Source of the DNA: a bacterium
Lineage (GTDB): Bacteria > Zhuqueibacterota > QNDG01 > JAFGCO01
NCBI GenBank assembly: GCA_016930535.1
Contig: JAFGGN010000037.1
Coordinates: 1 to 64,000 of the forward strand
Length of the DNA stretch: 64,000 nucleotides
Direction: 5' to 3'
Below, piece by piece: positions 1-8,946 of this stretch. The notes beneath the pieces are model-generated. The model saw nothing but the letters and a program-made list of their open reading frames with translations, was not told where the DNA came from and searched no databases. Each line of letters starts with the position of its first letter. The stretch's first letter is position 1. The position numbers and the translations under genes are program-made.

Positions 1-329
1 GCAGGACCGCCCAAAATCCCAAATTTCAAATCCCAAAAATCAAATAAATTACAAACAACAAATTCGAAAATCCAAACAAAAGAATGCAAGCGTGGACTGA
101 AGCGGTGAAACGGTGGAAAAGAAGTTATGGATGCAAATCCGTTCTGTTTTTTTAATTCCCCGTTTCTCCACCGCTCCGACCCTCCTTTTCACGTTCCGAT
201 ACAAATGACCTGAAAATCTCTGCGGTTTTCTCTGTCTTTTTCTCCGTTTCTCATTCTCCCCGCATCTCCGTTTCACGTCCCGACCCGACAGACCCTACGA
301 CCCAACAGGCCCAATAAATCCGGTTCTCC
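1..329. other. Non-coding low-complexity tract
   Basis: I see no credible gene here. Read on the minus strand, downstream of the DUF362 gene, the tract consists of degenerate short motifs: several GGGTC-centred units at about 282-307, a purine-rich stretch of GAAACGGAG/GAGAAA-like words at about 170-275, and T-rich GGATTTGAAATTTGGG-like words at about 10-75. The open frames through it have no protein-like composition. No terminator hairpin was recognised. Confidence 0.6.
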
Positions 330-1559
330 CTAACTTTCCACGTATGTACTCACTGTCGCATCCACGAGCCCGATGACCTCCGGCCTGTGAATTCCCAGCT
401 GCCTTTCTTCCGCGATACGCAGGTAGTTGTCCGTGCCTGCAAAATTGCCAGGCAAAGAAGACGATGCAAACGGACCTTCCCTGTCCGCCGCACCCGGATC
501 ATGACCGAACAGTGTGGTACCGATCGCATCCGCAGCCACAGGATCCTTACTTGTAATGAGTGTATTGAGCGCGAGCGGCTGAAATCCCGTATTCCAGGGA
601 CCTTCCCCGTTGTCCGCCGTCCTGATTGCGTCACAGACGCTCAGATGGGCCGGACGGATCTGATTGAGCTCCACGATGGTTCTTACCAGATTACTGCATC
701 CTTCATAGGAATTGGCATTCTGAAGATCGTCATTGCAATGCAGTTTCTCCCGCCAGGCCTGGCTTTTCTGATACAAAGAAAGCGGTACCGATCCGATCAT
801 GTTTTTCAACGCACCTGTCATGCCGCCCCCGGAATGACGCTTGATCTTGGGAAGGGTGACAAAACAATCGAGTTCATGCAGCAGACCATGATGGTAATAC
901 AACCCCCAGTGCGTCATCGGATCCGGCACCTCGATATTCAGGAAATCGCCGTAGGGTGCAGGATTGTTCAGGTCCGCAAATTCGGCCCCCAGCCGAATCA
1001 CCGCATCCCGGTAGCCCCAGTTCGTGTAGGAGGCCATATCATATACAGCCTCCATAACAATAATCCGTCCGGCTCCGGCATCGATCAGAAGTTCGCCGAC
1101 AGCCTCAAGAATTCCGGGATGCGTCCAGTAAAGCTCCACCGCATCGAAACCGTACTGGGCCACGCAGTTTGCCGCGTAGCCCTGCCCGCCGGTCATATTC
1201 AGCTTGATGCCTACAGTATCCCCGGTCTTTACAATATCGGCAATGCCCCCGATGGCTTCCAGGGAGGATTGAATCGTGGCCTTCAGTTGAACCGGATCAT
1301 AGTTGTAGAGTGTGGCCTGTGCCACCTGTACGAGCGGATCTTCGTATGCATGATTGACCGCCGGCGCAATTCCGGTTTTCTTCAGGACGCTTTCCTGCAT
1401 GGTTTCCGGCTGATTCGGCCCCCGGCTGCACGAACCGGAAAGCAGACCCGCGGTCAGCAGGCCGGAAGTTTTAAAAAACTGCCTTCGGGAAATTTGGCAG
1501 CCGGTGTTATCCCGTCCCGGGGATTTCATATGCCGGCACTCATTTTGATCGTTCATCAT
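330..1559 (-). CDS. DUF362 domain protein with Tat signal
   Basis: A 409-aa exported protein of the DUF362 family, whose biochemical role is not established. The N-terminus carries a twin-arginine signal (SRRQFFKTSG, then a hydrophobic stretch and a Cys-containing GLLSGSC lipobox-like end), so it is probably exported folded and possibly lipid-anchored. The family hallmark is visible in the second half (KIKRHSGGGMTGALKNMIGS). Unlike many relatives it has no ferredoxin-type CxxCxxC cluster. I chose the ATG at 1559 over longer in-frame starts because AGGAGA lies 5 bases upstream. It stands alone, divergent from the 823-aa protein gene. Family assignment is fairly sure; function is unknown. Confidence 0.8.
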   Translation of the reverse strand: MMNDQNECRHMKSPGRDNTGCQISRRQFFKTSGLLTAGLLSGSCSRGPNQPETMQESVLKKTGIAPAVNHAYEDPLVQVAQATLYNYDPVQLKATIQSSLEAIGGIADIVKTGDTVGIKLNMTGGQGYAANCVAQYGFDAVELYWTHPGILEAVGELLIDAGAGRIIVMEAVYDMASYTNWGYRDAVIRLGAEFADLNNPAPYGDFLNIEVPDPMTHWGLYYHHGLLHELDCFVTLPKIKRHSGGGMTGALKNMIGSVPLSLYQKSQAWREKLHCNDDLQNANSYEGCSNLVRTIVELNQIRPAHLSVCDAIRTADNGEGPWNTGFQPLALNTLITSKDPVAADAIGTTLFGHDPGAADREGPFASSSLPGNFAGTDNYLRIAEERQLGIHRPEVIGLVDATVSTYVES

Positions 1560-1692
1560 TGTTTCTCCTGATCTTCGGATGGCAGCGAAACGATATTCGC
1601 GCATGATCACTATAAAAGATAAGGCGCAGGGGAATAAATTCAAAGAGTAAAATCGATTGATTTCCCTGTGTGACAATACCGGTCATTTTTTA

Positions 1693-1727
1693 GAAAATAA
1701 CTTGCATATTAAATAAAAGTTATTTTC
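1693..1727. promoter_or_regulatory. 10-bp inverted repeat in divergent intergenic region
   Basis: GAAAATAACT at 1693-1702 is matched exactly by AGTTATTTTC at 1718-1727, with a 15-base AT-rich spacer. It lies between the divergent DUF362 gene and the 823-aa protein gene, where promoters for both must lie, so it may be an operator. No regulator gene is adjacent. Confidence 0.4.
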
Positions 1728-1794
1728 AATAGATATATCCAACTTTTTGACTCTGCCTTTCGTCAAGTTATTAAGTATTTAAGAGGAGGAAAGT

Positions 1795-4266
1795 ATGAAA
1801 CACCTGATAATTACCGGTCTTGTTCTGATATCGGTTTGCGGCAGCGCTTTATGGTCCCAGGAATCGAAACCGATACAGCCATCCGGGGACAATGCCAATC
1901 TGACGCTGCCCTGGCAGGAATTCCGGAATATGCTGCATCTGGACGACAAACAAATCGTGATCGGGCTGGACACGTTCGAGAAACTGCTCAAACAGACCGA
2001 TGTCGAAAACAAACCGGCCTATTCGGTGAAGGACGGCAATGTCATTCTCAGCCGGCAGGCTTTCGATGAACTGGTCAGCCGCATGAAACCGCCTCAGAGT
2101 CCCGGTGAAATGCTCCCATTCGAATATCTGATCACAAAGGCACTGTACAGGGGCAGAATGCACGATGAAAGCACTGCATTCGAAGGGATATTTACCGTGC
2201 ATGTGCTGAAAAAAGAAGGCTATGTCCGTGTTCCGGTGCTGCCTCAGAACATGGCACTCGAATCGGTGACCATTGATCACAAAGATGCACTGGTTATATC
2301 GGAAAACGGATTTCATACACTGCTTTTCAAGGCACCCGGCACATATCAGGTCAGAACATTATTCTCCATCCAATCATCACTGGACAAGGGACCGCACCGC
2401 ATCGATCTGAATATCCAAAAGACTCCGATGACACTTCTGGAACTGACGATTCCAATGAAAAACATCGATGTTGAAATCCCGCAGGCCCAGCATCTGACAA
2501 AAACGGTACGGGATTCGCGGACACAGATTGCCAGTGTTCTGACGCCGGGAAATCAGATCAGCATCCGCTGGAGAAAACAGCTGGCCGTCACGGAAAAAAT
2601 TCCTCCCAAGCTCTATGCGGAAATGCATCATTTGATCTCAATCGAGGACGATGCTCTCAAAACCGGCACAGACGTTATCCTGAATATACTGCACAGTGAA
2701 ATCGAAAATGTCCGGATTGCCGTTCCGGAGGGTATGAACATTCTTTCCGTGTCCGGGGAGGGCGTGGGAGAATGGCAGGAGATCACGGAATCCGGCAGAC
2801 GTATCCTGATTGTTCCGTTTACGTACAGCAAGATGGGACAGATGATCATTTCCATGCTCAGTGAAATCCCCTTTTCAGCACACGATCTCGTGGCAGTTTT
2901 CAAGGGATTGCAGGTTCCGGATGCAGTGCGTGAAACGGGATTTATCGGTGTCGAACTCAACACGAGCGCGGAAATCAAGGTAACGGAGAGCTCGGAAGTC
3001 GAGCCCATTCCCATCGAAAAATTGCCTTCCCGTTTGTACGAAAAATCCAGGAAACCCATGATACTCGGGTTCAAGTACCTGAGGCATCCTTATCACATCA
3101 CCCTGGGCATCGAAAAGCACGAAAAAATCGCGGTTCCGATGGCCACAATCGAATCGGCCAATGCGGTGACGCTTTTTACCGAGGACGGCAAGGTCGTGCA
3201 CCGGCTCGTATATCAGGTCAGGAACAGCGCAAAGCAGTTTATTGAGCTGACATTGCCGGAAACCGCCGATATCTGGAGCGTATTCGTGGGTGACGAGCCC
3301 GTGGAATCTTCGGTGAACCGTGACGGAGATCTGCTGATTCCGCTGATCCGTTCCAGATCCGTGAATAACCGTCTCGAACCGTTTCCGGTTGAAATTATCC
3401 TGTGTGCGGTCCGGGAACCTTTCAGTACCGTAAACAATCTGAATGTGACCCTACCCGGTGCCGATCTGCTGACCAGCCAGATCATGTGGTCCTTATATCT
3501 CCCCAACGACTATCAATATATGGGATTCGAAAGCACCCTTGAAAAGGAGGAAATGCTTCGCGATATAACCGTTTTTAAGAACACCCGGCGGACTTTTGAC
3601 GACCGCGCAAGACAAAAACTGCTTGGCAGCAGCAGCCCGGAATCACGGGAGCTTCCCGCAGAAGAACTGCAGCAAATGTACGAAGGCAGGGAATATAAAA
3701 GTAAATTCCGGAATGTGCCCATGGATGAAGAACAGATGCAGAGCCAAGTGGAAAATGAACTCCGGTTCAGTCAGCGGCTGGACGACCTGGTCAGGCAGGA
3801 ACCTGCAGGCCCTTCTGCAGGCGCCGTTTCCACAGGTGTATTGCCCATTCAGATCAGAATTCCGACCAGCGGTCAGGTGTACCGGTTCGCCAAAACCATC
3901 GTCAAACCAGAGGATCCGCTGAACATGCATGTCACCTGTATCCGTCAGTGGATCGTGAATGCTGTAAAATGGATATTCTGGCTGCTCGTGCTCTTCGTCC
4001 TGATTCTATTCCGAAAGACCGTGGGAATTTTCCTGGGTTGGCTGAAAAACCTGGGAGCGGCTGTTCCGGTATTTTACAATACGCATCGTACCGCTTTACT
4101 TGCATTAACAAGGGCCCGGCTCATGCCGTTTATCTGTTTCGGTCTGGCCATGCTCCTCTTCATTTATACGGACTGGTTCTTCCTGGGAGGATTGCTCGTG
4201 TTTCTTTGCATCATCCTGCTCATAGACAGGTTGCTGCGTTATCTGGACACGAGGAAGAAAAAGTAA
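1795..4266 (+). CDS. Large membrane-anchored extracytoplasmic protein, unknown function
   Basis: I do not recognise this 823-aa protein. It has an N-terminal signal peptide (hydrophobic residues 4-17, then WSQE) and a long, probably beta-rich extracytoplasmic region to about residue 715. Three hydrophobic segments follow (about 723-745, 775-790 and 793-812) and the protein ends in a short basic tail (RRYLDTRKKK-like). A single-span or hairpin C-terminal anchor in the inner membrane is the simplest topology. A strong RBS (GAGGAGGAAAGT) precedes the ATG. It is monocistronic: a long hairpin follows directly and the next gene is convergent. The overall plan resembles large planctomycete/FCB membrane proteins without named domains, but I see no catalytic motif. 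Confidence 0.75.
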   Translation: MKHLIITGLVLISVCGSALWSQESKPIQPSGDNANLTLPWQEFRNMLHLDDKQIVIGLDTFEKLLKQTDVENKPAYSVKDGNVILSRQAFDELVSRMKPPQSPGEMLPFEYLITKALYRGRMHDESTAFEGIFTVHVLKKEGYVRVPVLPQNMALESVTIDHKDALVISENGFHTLLFKAPGTYQVRTLFSIQSSLDKGPHRIDLNIQKTPMTLLELTIPMKNIDVEIPQAQHLTKTVRDSRTQIASVLTPGNQISIRWRKQLAVTEKIPPKLYAEMHHLISIEDDALKTGTDVILNILHSEIENVRIAVPEGMNILSVSGEGVGEWQEITESGRRILIVPFTYSKMGQMIISMLSEIPFSAHDLVAVFKGLQVPDAVRETGFIGVELNTSAEIKVTESSEVEPIPIEKLPSRLYEKSRKPMILGFKYLRHPYHITLGIEKHEKIAVPMATIESANAVTLFTEDGKVVHRLVYQVRNSAKQFIELTLPETADIWSVFVGDEPVESSVNRDGDLLIPLIRSRSVNNRLEPFPVEIILCAVREPFSTVNNLNVTLPGADLLTSQIMWSLYLPNDYQYMGFESTLEKEEMLRDITVFKNTRRTFDDRARQKLLGSSSPESRELPAEELQQMYEGREYKSKFRNVPMDEEQMQSQVENELRFSQRLDDLVRQEPAGPSAGAVSTGVLPIQIRIPTSGQVYRFAKTIVKPEDPLNMHVTCIRQWIVNAVKWIFWLLVLFVLILFRKTVGIFLGWLKNLGAAVPVFYNTHRTALLALTRARLMPFICFGLAMLLFIYTDWFFLGGLLVFLCIILLIDRLLRYLDTRKKK

Positions 4267-4271
4267 GATGG

Positions 4272-4308
4272 AAACCTCCCAGGGAGCTTAAGGCTCCCTG
4301 GGAGGTTT
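4272..4308. terminator. Bidirectional terminator hairpin
   Basis: A perfect 16-bp stem (AAACCTCCCAGGGAGC / GCTCCCTGGGAGGTTT) with a 5-base loop lies between two convergent genes, 5 bases after the 823-aa gene and 24 bases after the aminotransferase gene. A run of A/T on each flank lets it serve both strands. Confidence 0.85.
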
Positions 4309-4332
4309 CGGTATGATCCAAATCAATCGGTT

Positions 4333-5628
4333 TTACTTTCCACCGCACGCATGATACATATTCTCGAAAATCTCCGGAATCGTTTCCGCGGGCACTGCCG
4401 AATACGCGACACGCAGCATATTTCCCACAGCGATCAGGCCCGTGTCATAGTTTTCGAGAAGGTCCTGCCGGACGGATTCCGCGTCGAGTGACGCATCGAG
4501 CTCCACGCACATAAAATAACCCGAGTTGAACGGCAATGCCCGGAAATAAGGCGCATATCTTTCCCCGTTCCGTTTCAGCACGTCATTCACGGCCTCGAAG
4601 CGGGTTTTCATCAGGTCGTACTTCACCTTTTTCTCTGAACCATACGTGGCGGATGCCATGGCAGCGAGTACGAGCGACTGCCCGAGATGGGACGCATTGG
4701 AAATACTGCCGCGCACTGCGCCTCCTGTTTTTTCTTCAAGCGCCGTACACACGGCCTCGGTGATTCCTTTTGCAGCATACGTGACGAAGCCCACACGGAA
4801 TCCCCAGACATAATCCTCCTTGGTGGCGCCGTCCACTTTCACGGCCAGAATATTCGCATGCAGATCCGCCAGCCTGGCGAAAATGGATTCCCGGTACACA
4901 TTGTCCCTGAATACGAGACCGAAATACGCATCGTCGATCAGAACGACGAGTTCATTGCCCCGGTCCGCATTTTCCGCCAGAATATCCGTGATTTCATCTA
5001 TCTCATCGTTCGTGGGTGTATACCCGGCCGGATTGTTCGGAAAATTCAGGGCCAGTATCTGTTTGCCCGGATTGGACTTCAGTGCGGCCTCCAGTGCGGT
5101 GCAATCGAAACCATCCTCTGTAAACGTATTGAACGTTTCAATGACGCCGCTGTAGGCATTTTCAAATATCAGCCTGTAATTGCCCCAGAACTTATCCGTG
5201 ACCAGAATTTTATCCCCGGGATTCACGAACAGGAATCCGGCCATGCTCAACCCATGTGTCAATGCATTGGTGACAATGGGCATGCTGATTCTTGATTTCA
5301 GCGAGGGATTTTTCTCATAGATCAGTTTCTGCCAGGCTTTGCGCAGTTCCGGCTTGCCGTAGCTCGAGGCATAGGTGAATGTATCCCTGGGATCCAGACT
5401 GAGCTTCTCTGCAATCGAGGGGAGCCGCATGGGTGACCCGTCATCCTCCATGGCCATACCGATCGTGGCATTAATGCGTTTGCCCTTCGCCTCGGCGGAC
5501 TGCTTGATAATGCCCTTTTTCGGGAAATAAGCCGCTTTCCCCCGTTCGGAGAGCAGCTTGTATATGCCCGGATTGTTATTCTGAATCACCTGATTCAGTT
5601 CTTCAGCCTGCGGATTGACCTTTCCCAT
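4333..5628 (-). CDS. PLP-dependent class I/II aminotransferase
   Basis: A 431-aa fold-type I aminotransferase. The PLP lysine is visible in DGATKED (K270), the ring-stacking asparagine in FPNNPAGY, the pyridine-binding aspartate in LIDDAYFGL and the substrate arginine region in WGFRVGF. The amino donor and acceptor cannot be told from sequence. The gene is directly downstream of the threonine synthase / homoserine kinase pair, so a link to aspartate-family amino acids is possible but only inferred. The start at 5628 is preferred because GAGG sits 6 bases upstream; a GTG four codons earlier is the alternative. It ends before a bidirectional terminator. Confidence 0.85.
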   Translation of the reverse strand: MGKVNPQAEELNQVIQNNNPGIYKLLSERGKAAYFPKKGIIKQSAEAKGKRINATIGMAMEDDGSPMRLPSIAEKLSLDPRDTFTYASSYGKPELRKAWQKLIYEKNPSLKSRISMPIVTNALTHGLSMAGFLFVNPGDKILVTDKFWGNYRLIFENAYSGVIETFNTFTEDGFDCTALEAALKSNPGKQILALNFPNNPAGYTPTNDEIDEITDILAENADRGNELVVLIDDAYFGLVFRDNVYRESIFARLADLHANILAVKVDGATKEDYVWGFRVGFVTYAAKGITEAVCTALEEKTGGAVRGSISNASHLGQSLVLAAMASATYGSEKKVKYDLMKTRFEAVNDVLKRNGERYAPYFRALPFNSGYFMCVELDASLDAESVRQDLLENYDTGLIAVGNMLRVAYSAVPAETIPEIFENMYHACGGK

Positions 5629-5633
5629 CTGTT

Positions 5634-5711
5634 TCCTCACATTGTTCTTTTTCTTTGGTCTTTGGTCTTTGTTCTTTGTTCTTTAATTTTGCTTCTTTAA
5701 TCTTTAATCTT
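5634..5711 (-). repeat. AAAGANN heptad repeat tract
   Basis: On the minus strand this is an imperfect tandem array of heptads (AAAGATT, AAAGAAC, AAAGACC). It begins inside the last codons of the homoserine kinase gene (encoding KIKD then TAA) and runs to within a few bases of the aminotransferase start. Sister tracts lie at 8428-8465 and 10843-10925. Confidence 0.85.
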
Positions 5712-6914
5712 GTTTTTCCCAAGAACCTGTCTGATAAATTCATCCCCCTGCATCATGCCCAGAATGCCGGATTTCGCGCTTTCCTCATCGAAAGCCTCGA
5801 CTCCGTCGGCTGGTTCCCCCGTATTCCAGACGGCCACGGGAATCGGATCGCGTGTGTGGGCGCCGTGAGAAACCGGTGTGGGATGATCAGGCAGCACGGC
5901 CACGACCGCTTCGATGTGCCTTCGGGCCAGACCGTCCAGAATCCGCTGCACGAGACGGCTGTCAATGTCCTCGATACAGCGTATTTTCAGGTTCAGATCC
6001 TTTTCATGACCCGCTTCGTCCGCTGCCTCGACATGCACAAACACAAAATCATGATCCCCGAGTGCATCCAGAGCCGCGTCCGCCTTTCCCTCGTAATTGG
6101 TATCGTAAAGGCCGGTTGCACCTTTTACAGAAATGACGTCCATGCCTGCGTATACGGCCAGTCCCTTGATCAGATCAACGGCCGAGATGGCCGCTCCACG
6201 AACACCAAAGCGTTCCTGAAACGTGGCCATGGCCGGCTTGCGTCCGGGAGACCAGGGCCAGAGACTGTTCGCCGGCAGTTTGCCCTCATCTCTGCGCTTC
6301 CGGTTCACCGGATGCGTCCCGAGCAGTTTCCGTGACTCCCGGATGAGCCCGTTGAGCCTTTCCGCCGTGTCCGCAGCCTCCTTCACATCGGACCGGATCA
6401 TCAGTGCATCGGCAGATTCACCCAGGTGATCGTGCGGAGGCATGCATGTGATCCCGGGATGCCCCCCGGGCAGAACGAGAATATGCCGGTAACTCAGACC
6501 GGGATACAACCGGAACTCCGGCCGGAAATGCCTGTCTATATCGTGTATCAATTCAGCTGCTTCTTCACTCGATATATGGCCTGCGGAATGACTTTTCATG
6601 AGGCCGTTCTCGATACAAACCACATTCACTCGCAGGGCCAGGTCATCCGCTTCCAGCGGAATACCGAGACTGGCCGCTTCCAGGACACCGCGCCCCTGAA
6701 AACAAATATGCGGATCGTACCCGAGAACGGATAAATTGGCCACAGCGGAACCTGTAGGCATATCATCCGGAATGGATCTGAACAACCCGTTCCGGCCGAG
6801 TTTTGCAATGCGGTCCATGGCCGGCGTATGCGCGGCCATGAGCGGCGTTTTGCCATCCAGTTCCGGAACGGAAACGTCGGCCATACCGTCTCCCAGGATC
6901 ACGACGGCCTTCAT
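5697..6914 (-). CDS. Alternative homoserine kinase (ThrB2; iPGM-like alkaline phosphatase superfamily)
   Basis: A 405-aa member of the archaeal-type cofactor-independent phosphoglycerate mutase family, in the branch proposed to replace ThrB homoserine kinase. The metal-binding start VILGDGMAD and the MPTGSAVANLSVLGYDP segment with its active-site serine are clear, and later H/D ligands appear in HVEAADEAGHEKD and LPDHPTPVSHGAHT. The ATG overlaps the TGA stop of threonine synthase by one base (TGATG), which strongly favours homoserine phosphorylation over glycolysis. The last codons (KIKD-stop) lie in a heptad repeat. The alternative is a true phosphoglycerate mutase; an enzyme assay would separate them. 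Confidence 0.85.
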   Translation of the reverse strand: MKAVVILGDGMADVSVPELDGKTPLMAAHTPAMDRIAKLGRNGLFRSIPDDMPTGSAVANLSVLGYDPHICFQGRGVLEAASLGIPLEADDLALRVNVVCIENGLMKSHSAGHISSEEAAELIHDIDRHFRPEFRLYPGLSYRHILVLPGGHPGITCMPPHDHLGESADALMIRSDVKEAADTAERLNGLIRESRKLLGTHPVNRKRRDEGKLPANSLWPWSPGRKPAMATFQERFGVRGAAISAVDLIKGLAVYAGMDVISVKGATGLYDTNYEGKADAALDALGDHDFVFVHVEAADEAGHEKDLNLKIRCIEDIDSRLVQRILDGLARRHIEAVVAVLPDHPTPVSHGAHTRDPIPVAVWNTGEPADGVEAFDEESAKSGILGMMQGDEFIRQVLGKNKIKD

Positions 6915-8269
6915 CAGCCGTACCTTTCTTGAATCAGCATGCGAAACCGCTCATAATTATTGTCCAGATTTAAATAGCTTTCCTCTTTTGTTTCCACGGA
7001 ACTCAGACTGTCCGGCACATCCGGATCGAAACCCAGCAGATGCCGGATCTCTTCCGGGAATTTCGCGGGATGTGCAGTTTCAACCGAAAGGGTCAATCCG
7101 GTTTCTCCTGTTTCCCTGATATACCGGGAAAGACCGGCCCAGCCCACGGCGCCATGGGGTTCGAGCAGCACCCCGTGCCGGTTCCATACTTCCTGAATGG
7201 TCCGGCGCGTTTCCTCGTCATCGATGCTGACCGACCACAGATCGCGATGCATGTGCTTCACGTCCGGTTCTTCCCTGATCAGGCCGGTTTCATCCATCCA
7301 TCCGCCGTATAAATCGATCACGCGCGCGAAATTGCTGGGATGCCCCACATTCATGGCATTGGATATGCAGACGCGTGAAGGTACGATTTTCCCGTACTCC
7401 CGGGTTCTGAAATAAACGGGCACTTCGTCGTTCGCATTGGTGGCGATTACGATCCTCCGTATGGGAATCCCCATACGCCTGGCCAGAACAGCTCCCATCA
7501 TGTTCCCGAAATTGCCGGAAGGCACACAAAGCGTGATGGGTTCGCCCTGTTTCGCCAGCTTCACATAAGCATAGACATAGTATACGATCTGCGGCAGCAA
7601 CCGTCCGATATTGATTGAATTGGCCGATGTCAGATCGATGGATTGGAGATCAGGATCCGCGAACGCCTGCTTGACGAGTGCCTGGCAGTCGTCAAACTGT
7701 CCGTCGAGGGCCACAATGGTGATATTGCCGCCCAGTGTGGTCATCTGTTTACGCTGCCGGTTGCTCACCTCTTTCGGCGGGAAAAGCACCATAACCTGAA
7801 TATTGGGGATACCGTAAAATGCATGCGCAATTGCACTCCCCGTATCGCCGCTTGTGGCCGTCAGAATCACGAGCGGCGAATCTGCATTTCGTCTCAGCAC
7901 ACCGAACATCCGGGCCATCATACGAGCCGCAAAATCCTTGAATGAAGCCGTCGGCCCGCGGTCGAGCCGCATCACAAACCGGCGGTCACCGACCGGTTCG
8001 AGAGGAACGTCGAAATCATAGGCATCCGTACACAGTTCGTCCAGAACAGAATCGATGACCGTATCCGGAGTGTACTGTGAAATCACAAAACGGGCGATTT
8101 CCGAATAAGGCGCATCCCTGAGGCCCGCGAGTTCCTCCGGAGATACACGTGGAATCTCCGAGGGCAAATAAAGTCCCCGGTCAGGCGCCTGACCCTGAAG
8201 CAGTGCCTCGGCAAGCGATACACAGGGTGCGCTTCGGTTGGTGCTGTAAAAAGTCAGCGGAGCCATCAT
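6914..8269 (-). CDS. thrC: Threonine synthase
   Basis: A 451-aa fold-type II PLP enzyme converting O-phosphohomoserine to threonine. The PLP lysine is in GPTASFKDFAAR (K111), the phosphate-cradle loops in TATSGDTGSA and VPSGNFGNMMGA, and the N-terminal YSTN segment is typical of long threonine synthases. I chose the ATG at 8269 (second ATG directly follows) with an AGG 5 bases upstream; an in-frame TTG three codons earlier is less likely. The gene is first in a transcript with the alternative homoserine kinase and probably the aminotransferase, and has its own promoter and a leader inverted repeat. Confidence 0.95.
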   Translation of the reverse strand: MMAPLTFYSTNRSAPCVSLAEALLQGQAPDRGLYLPSEIPRVSPEELAGLRDAPYSEIARFVISQYTPDTVIDSVLDELCTDAYDFDVPLEPVGDRRFVMRLDRGPTASFKDFAARMMARMFGVLRRNADSPLVILTATSGDTGSAIAHAFYGIPNIQVMVLFPPKEVSNRQRKQMTTLGGNITIVALDGQFDDCQALVKQAFADPDLQSIDLTSANSINIGRLLPQIVYYVYAYVKLAKQGEPITLCVPSGNFGNMMGAVLARRMGIPIRRIVIATNANDEVPVYFRTREYGKIVPSRVCISNAMNVGHPSNFARVIDLYGGWMDETGLIREEPDVKHMHRDLWSVSIDDEETRRTIQEVWNRHGVLLEPHGAVGWAGLSRYIRETGETGLTLSVETAHPAKFPEEIRHLLGFDPDVPDSLSSVETKEESYLNLDNNYERFRMLIQERYG

Positions 8270-8297
8270 TGCCTGCAATTCGTCTTTGTTATCAGAT

Positions 8298-8315
8298 GAA
8301 TATTTTCAAATATTC
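8298..8315. promoter_or_regulatory. Inverted repeat in thrC leader
   Basis: GAATATTT and AAATATTC form an 8-bp palindrome with a 2-base centre, between the predicted transcription start (about 8349) and the thrC start codon. It could be an operator for the threonine genes. Confidence 0.35.
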
Positions 8316-8355
8316 TGCAATATCATCCTGCCTGATATAAACAGCAAGGGAATAA

Positions 8356-8384
8356 ATATTACGACTTTATCGGGAATTTTTCAA
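8356..8384 (-). promoter_or_regulatory. Predicted sigma-70 promoter of thrC
   Basis: On the minus strand TTGAAA (8379-8384) and TAATAT (8356-8361) are separated by exactly 17 bases, about 80 bases upstream of the thrC ATG. Confidence 0.55.
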
Positions 8385-8427
8385 GTAAAAAATGGACCGG
8401 AAATTCATATTTTCAAAAACAGCCTCG

Positions 8428-8465
8428 GACGGCGATTTTGTTCTTTAATCTTTACTCTTGTTTCT
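8428..8465 (-). repeat. AAAGANN heptad repeat, short copy
   Basis: A short version of the heptad array (AAAGATT, AAAGAAC, and diverged CAAGAAA/CAAGAGT units). The 3' end of the small membrane protein gene lies in it and ends NKSKD-TAA. Confidence 0.7.
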
Positions 8466-8933
8466 TGAATCTTCACCAGGTCCTTTCCACAATCTGGCCG
8501 GAATACTGAAGCCGACAAAGGAAATTGCACTGATAAATAAAAATTGTACAAAAATCGACATTTGATTTCCCGGGAAAATAAAATCTGCCACAACCGGCGG
8601 GACAGCAGCCCGGTATAATCCGAATCCAATGCCCGCGTGGACCAGGCTCAGAACCACGACAATGCTGTACTGCATGGTTGTTCGTGTGAACAATGAAAAA
8701 TAATCGGCATACCAGAGCATCAGGGCCGTAAGACCGCCCATGCAGGCAGTGAGCCAGAGCGGAAGCGGACCTGTTCCGAATTCCACCGGCCGGATCCATC
8801 CGATAAGAAAACCGATCGTGCCGCCTGCGATCAGATCGATCAGCCAGGACATCCGGAAAGGATGACCGTGCCGGATTCTGTGCAATACAAATACGGCGAG
8901 ACCCGTAAGAACGAACCAAATGGAACTTTCCAT
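8445..8933 (-). CDS. Small integral membrane protein, unknown function
   Basis: A 162-aa protein with about four or five hydrophobic segments (starting SSIWFVLTGLAVFVL, then LIAGGTIGFLIGW, LWLTACMGGLTALMLW, YSIVVVLSLVHAGIG and VQFLFISAISFVGF). I recognise no family or catalytic motif. The ATG at 8933 has AGGA 6 bases upstream and follows panB by 13 bases, so the two are co-transcribed; longer in-frame starts would overlap panB. The C-terminus (NKSKD) is encoded by the heptad repeat and is probably not functional sequence. Confidence 0.65.
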   Translation of the reverse strand: MESSIWFVLTGLAVFVLHRIRHGHPFRMSWLIDLIAGGTIGFLIGWIRPVEFGTGPLPLWLTACMGGLTALMLWYADYFSLFTRTTMQYSIVVVLSLVHAGIGFGLYRAAVPPVVADFIFPGNQMSIFVQFLFISAISFVGFSIPARLWKGPGEDSRNKSKD

Positions 8934-8946
8934 AAATCGTCCTGTT

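Noticed and set aside
387..1571. A 394-codon open frame on the plus strand over the DUF362 gene
   Set aside because: It is antisense to a clear Tat-exported DUF362 protein; its composition (rich in Arg, Ile and His) is that of a codon shadow and it has no RBS.
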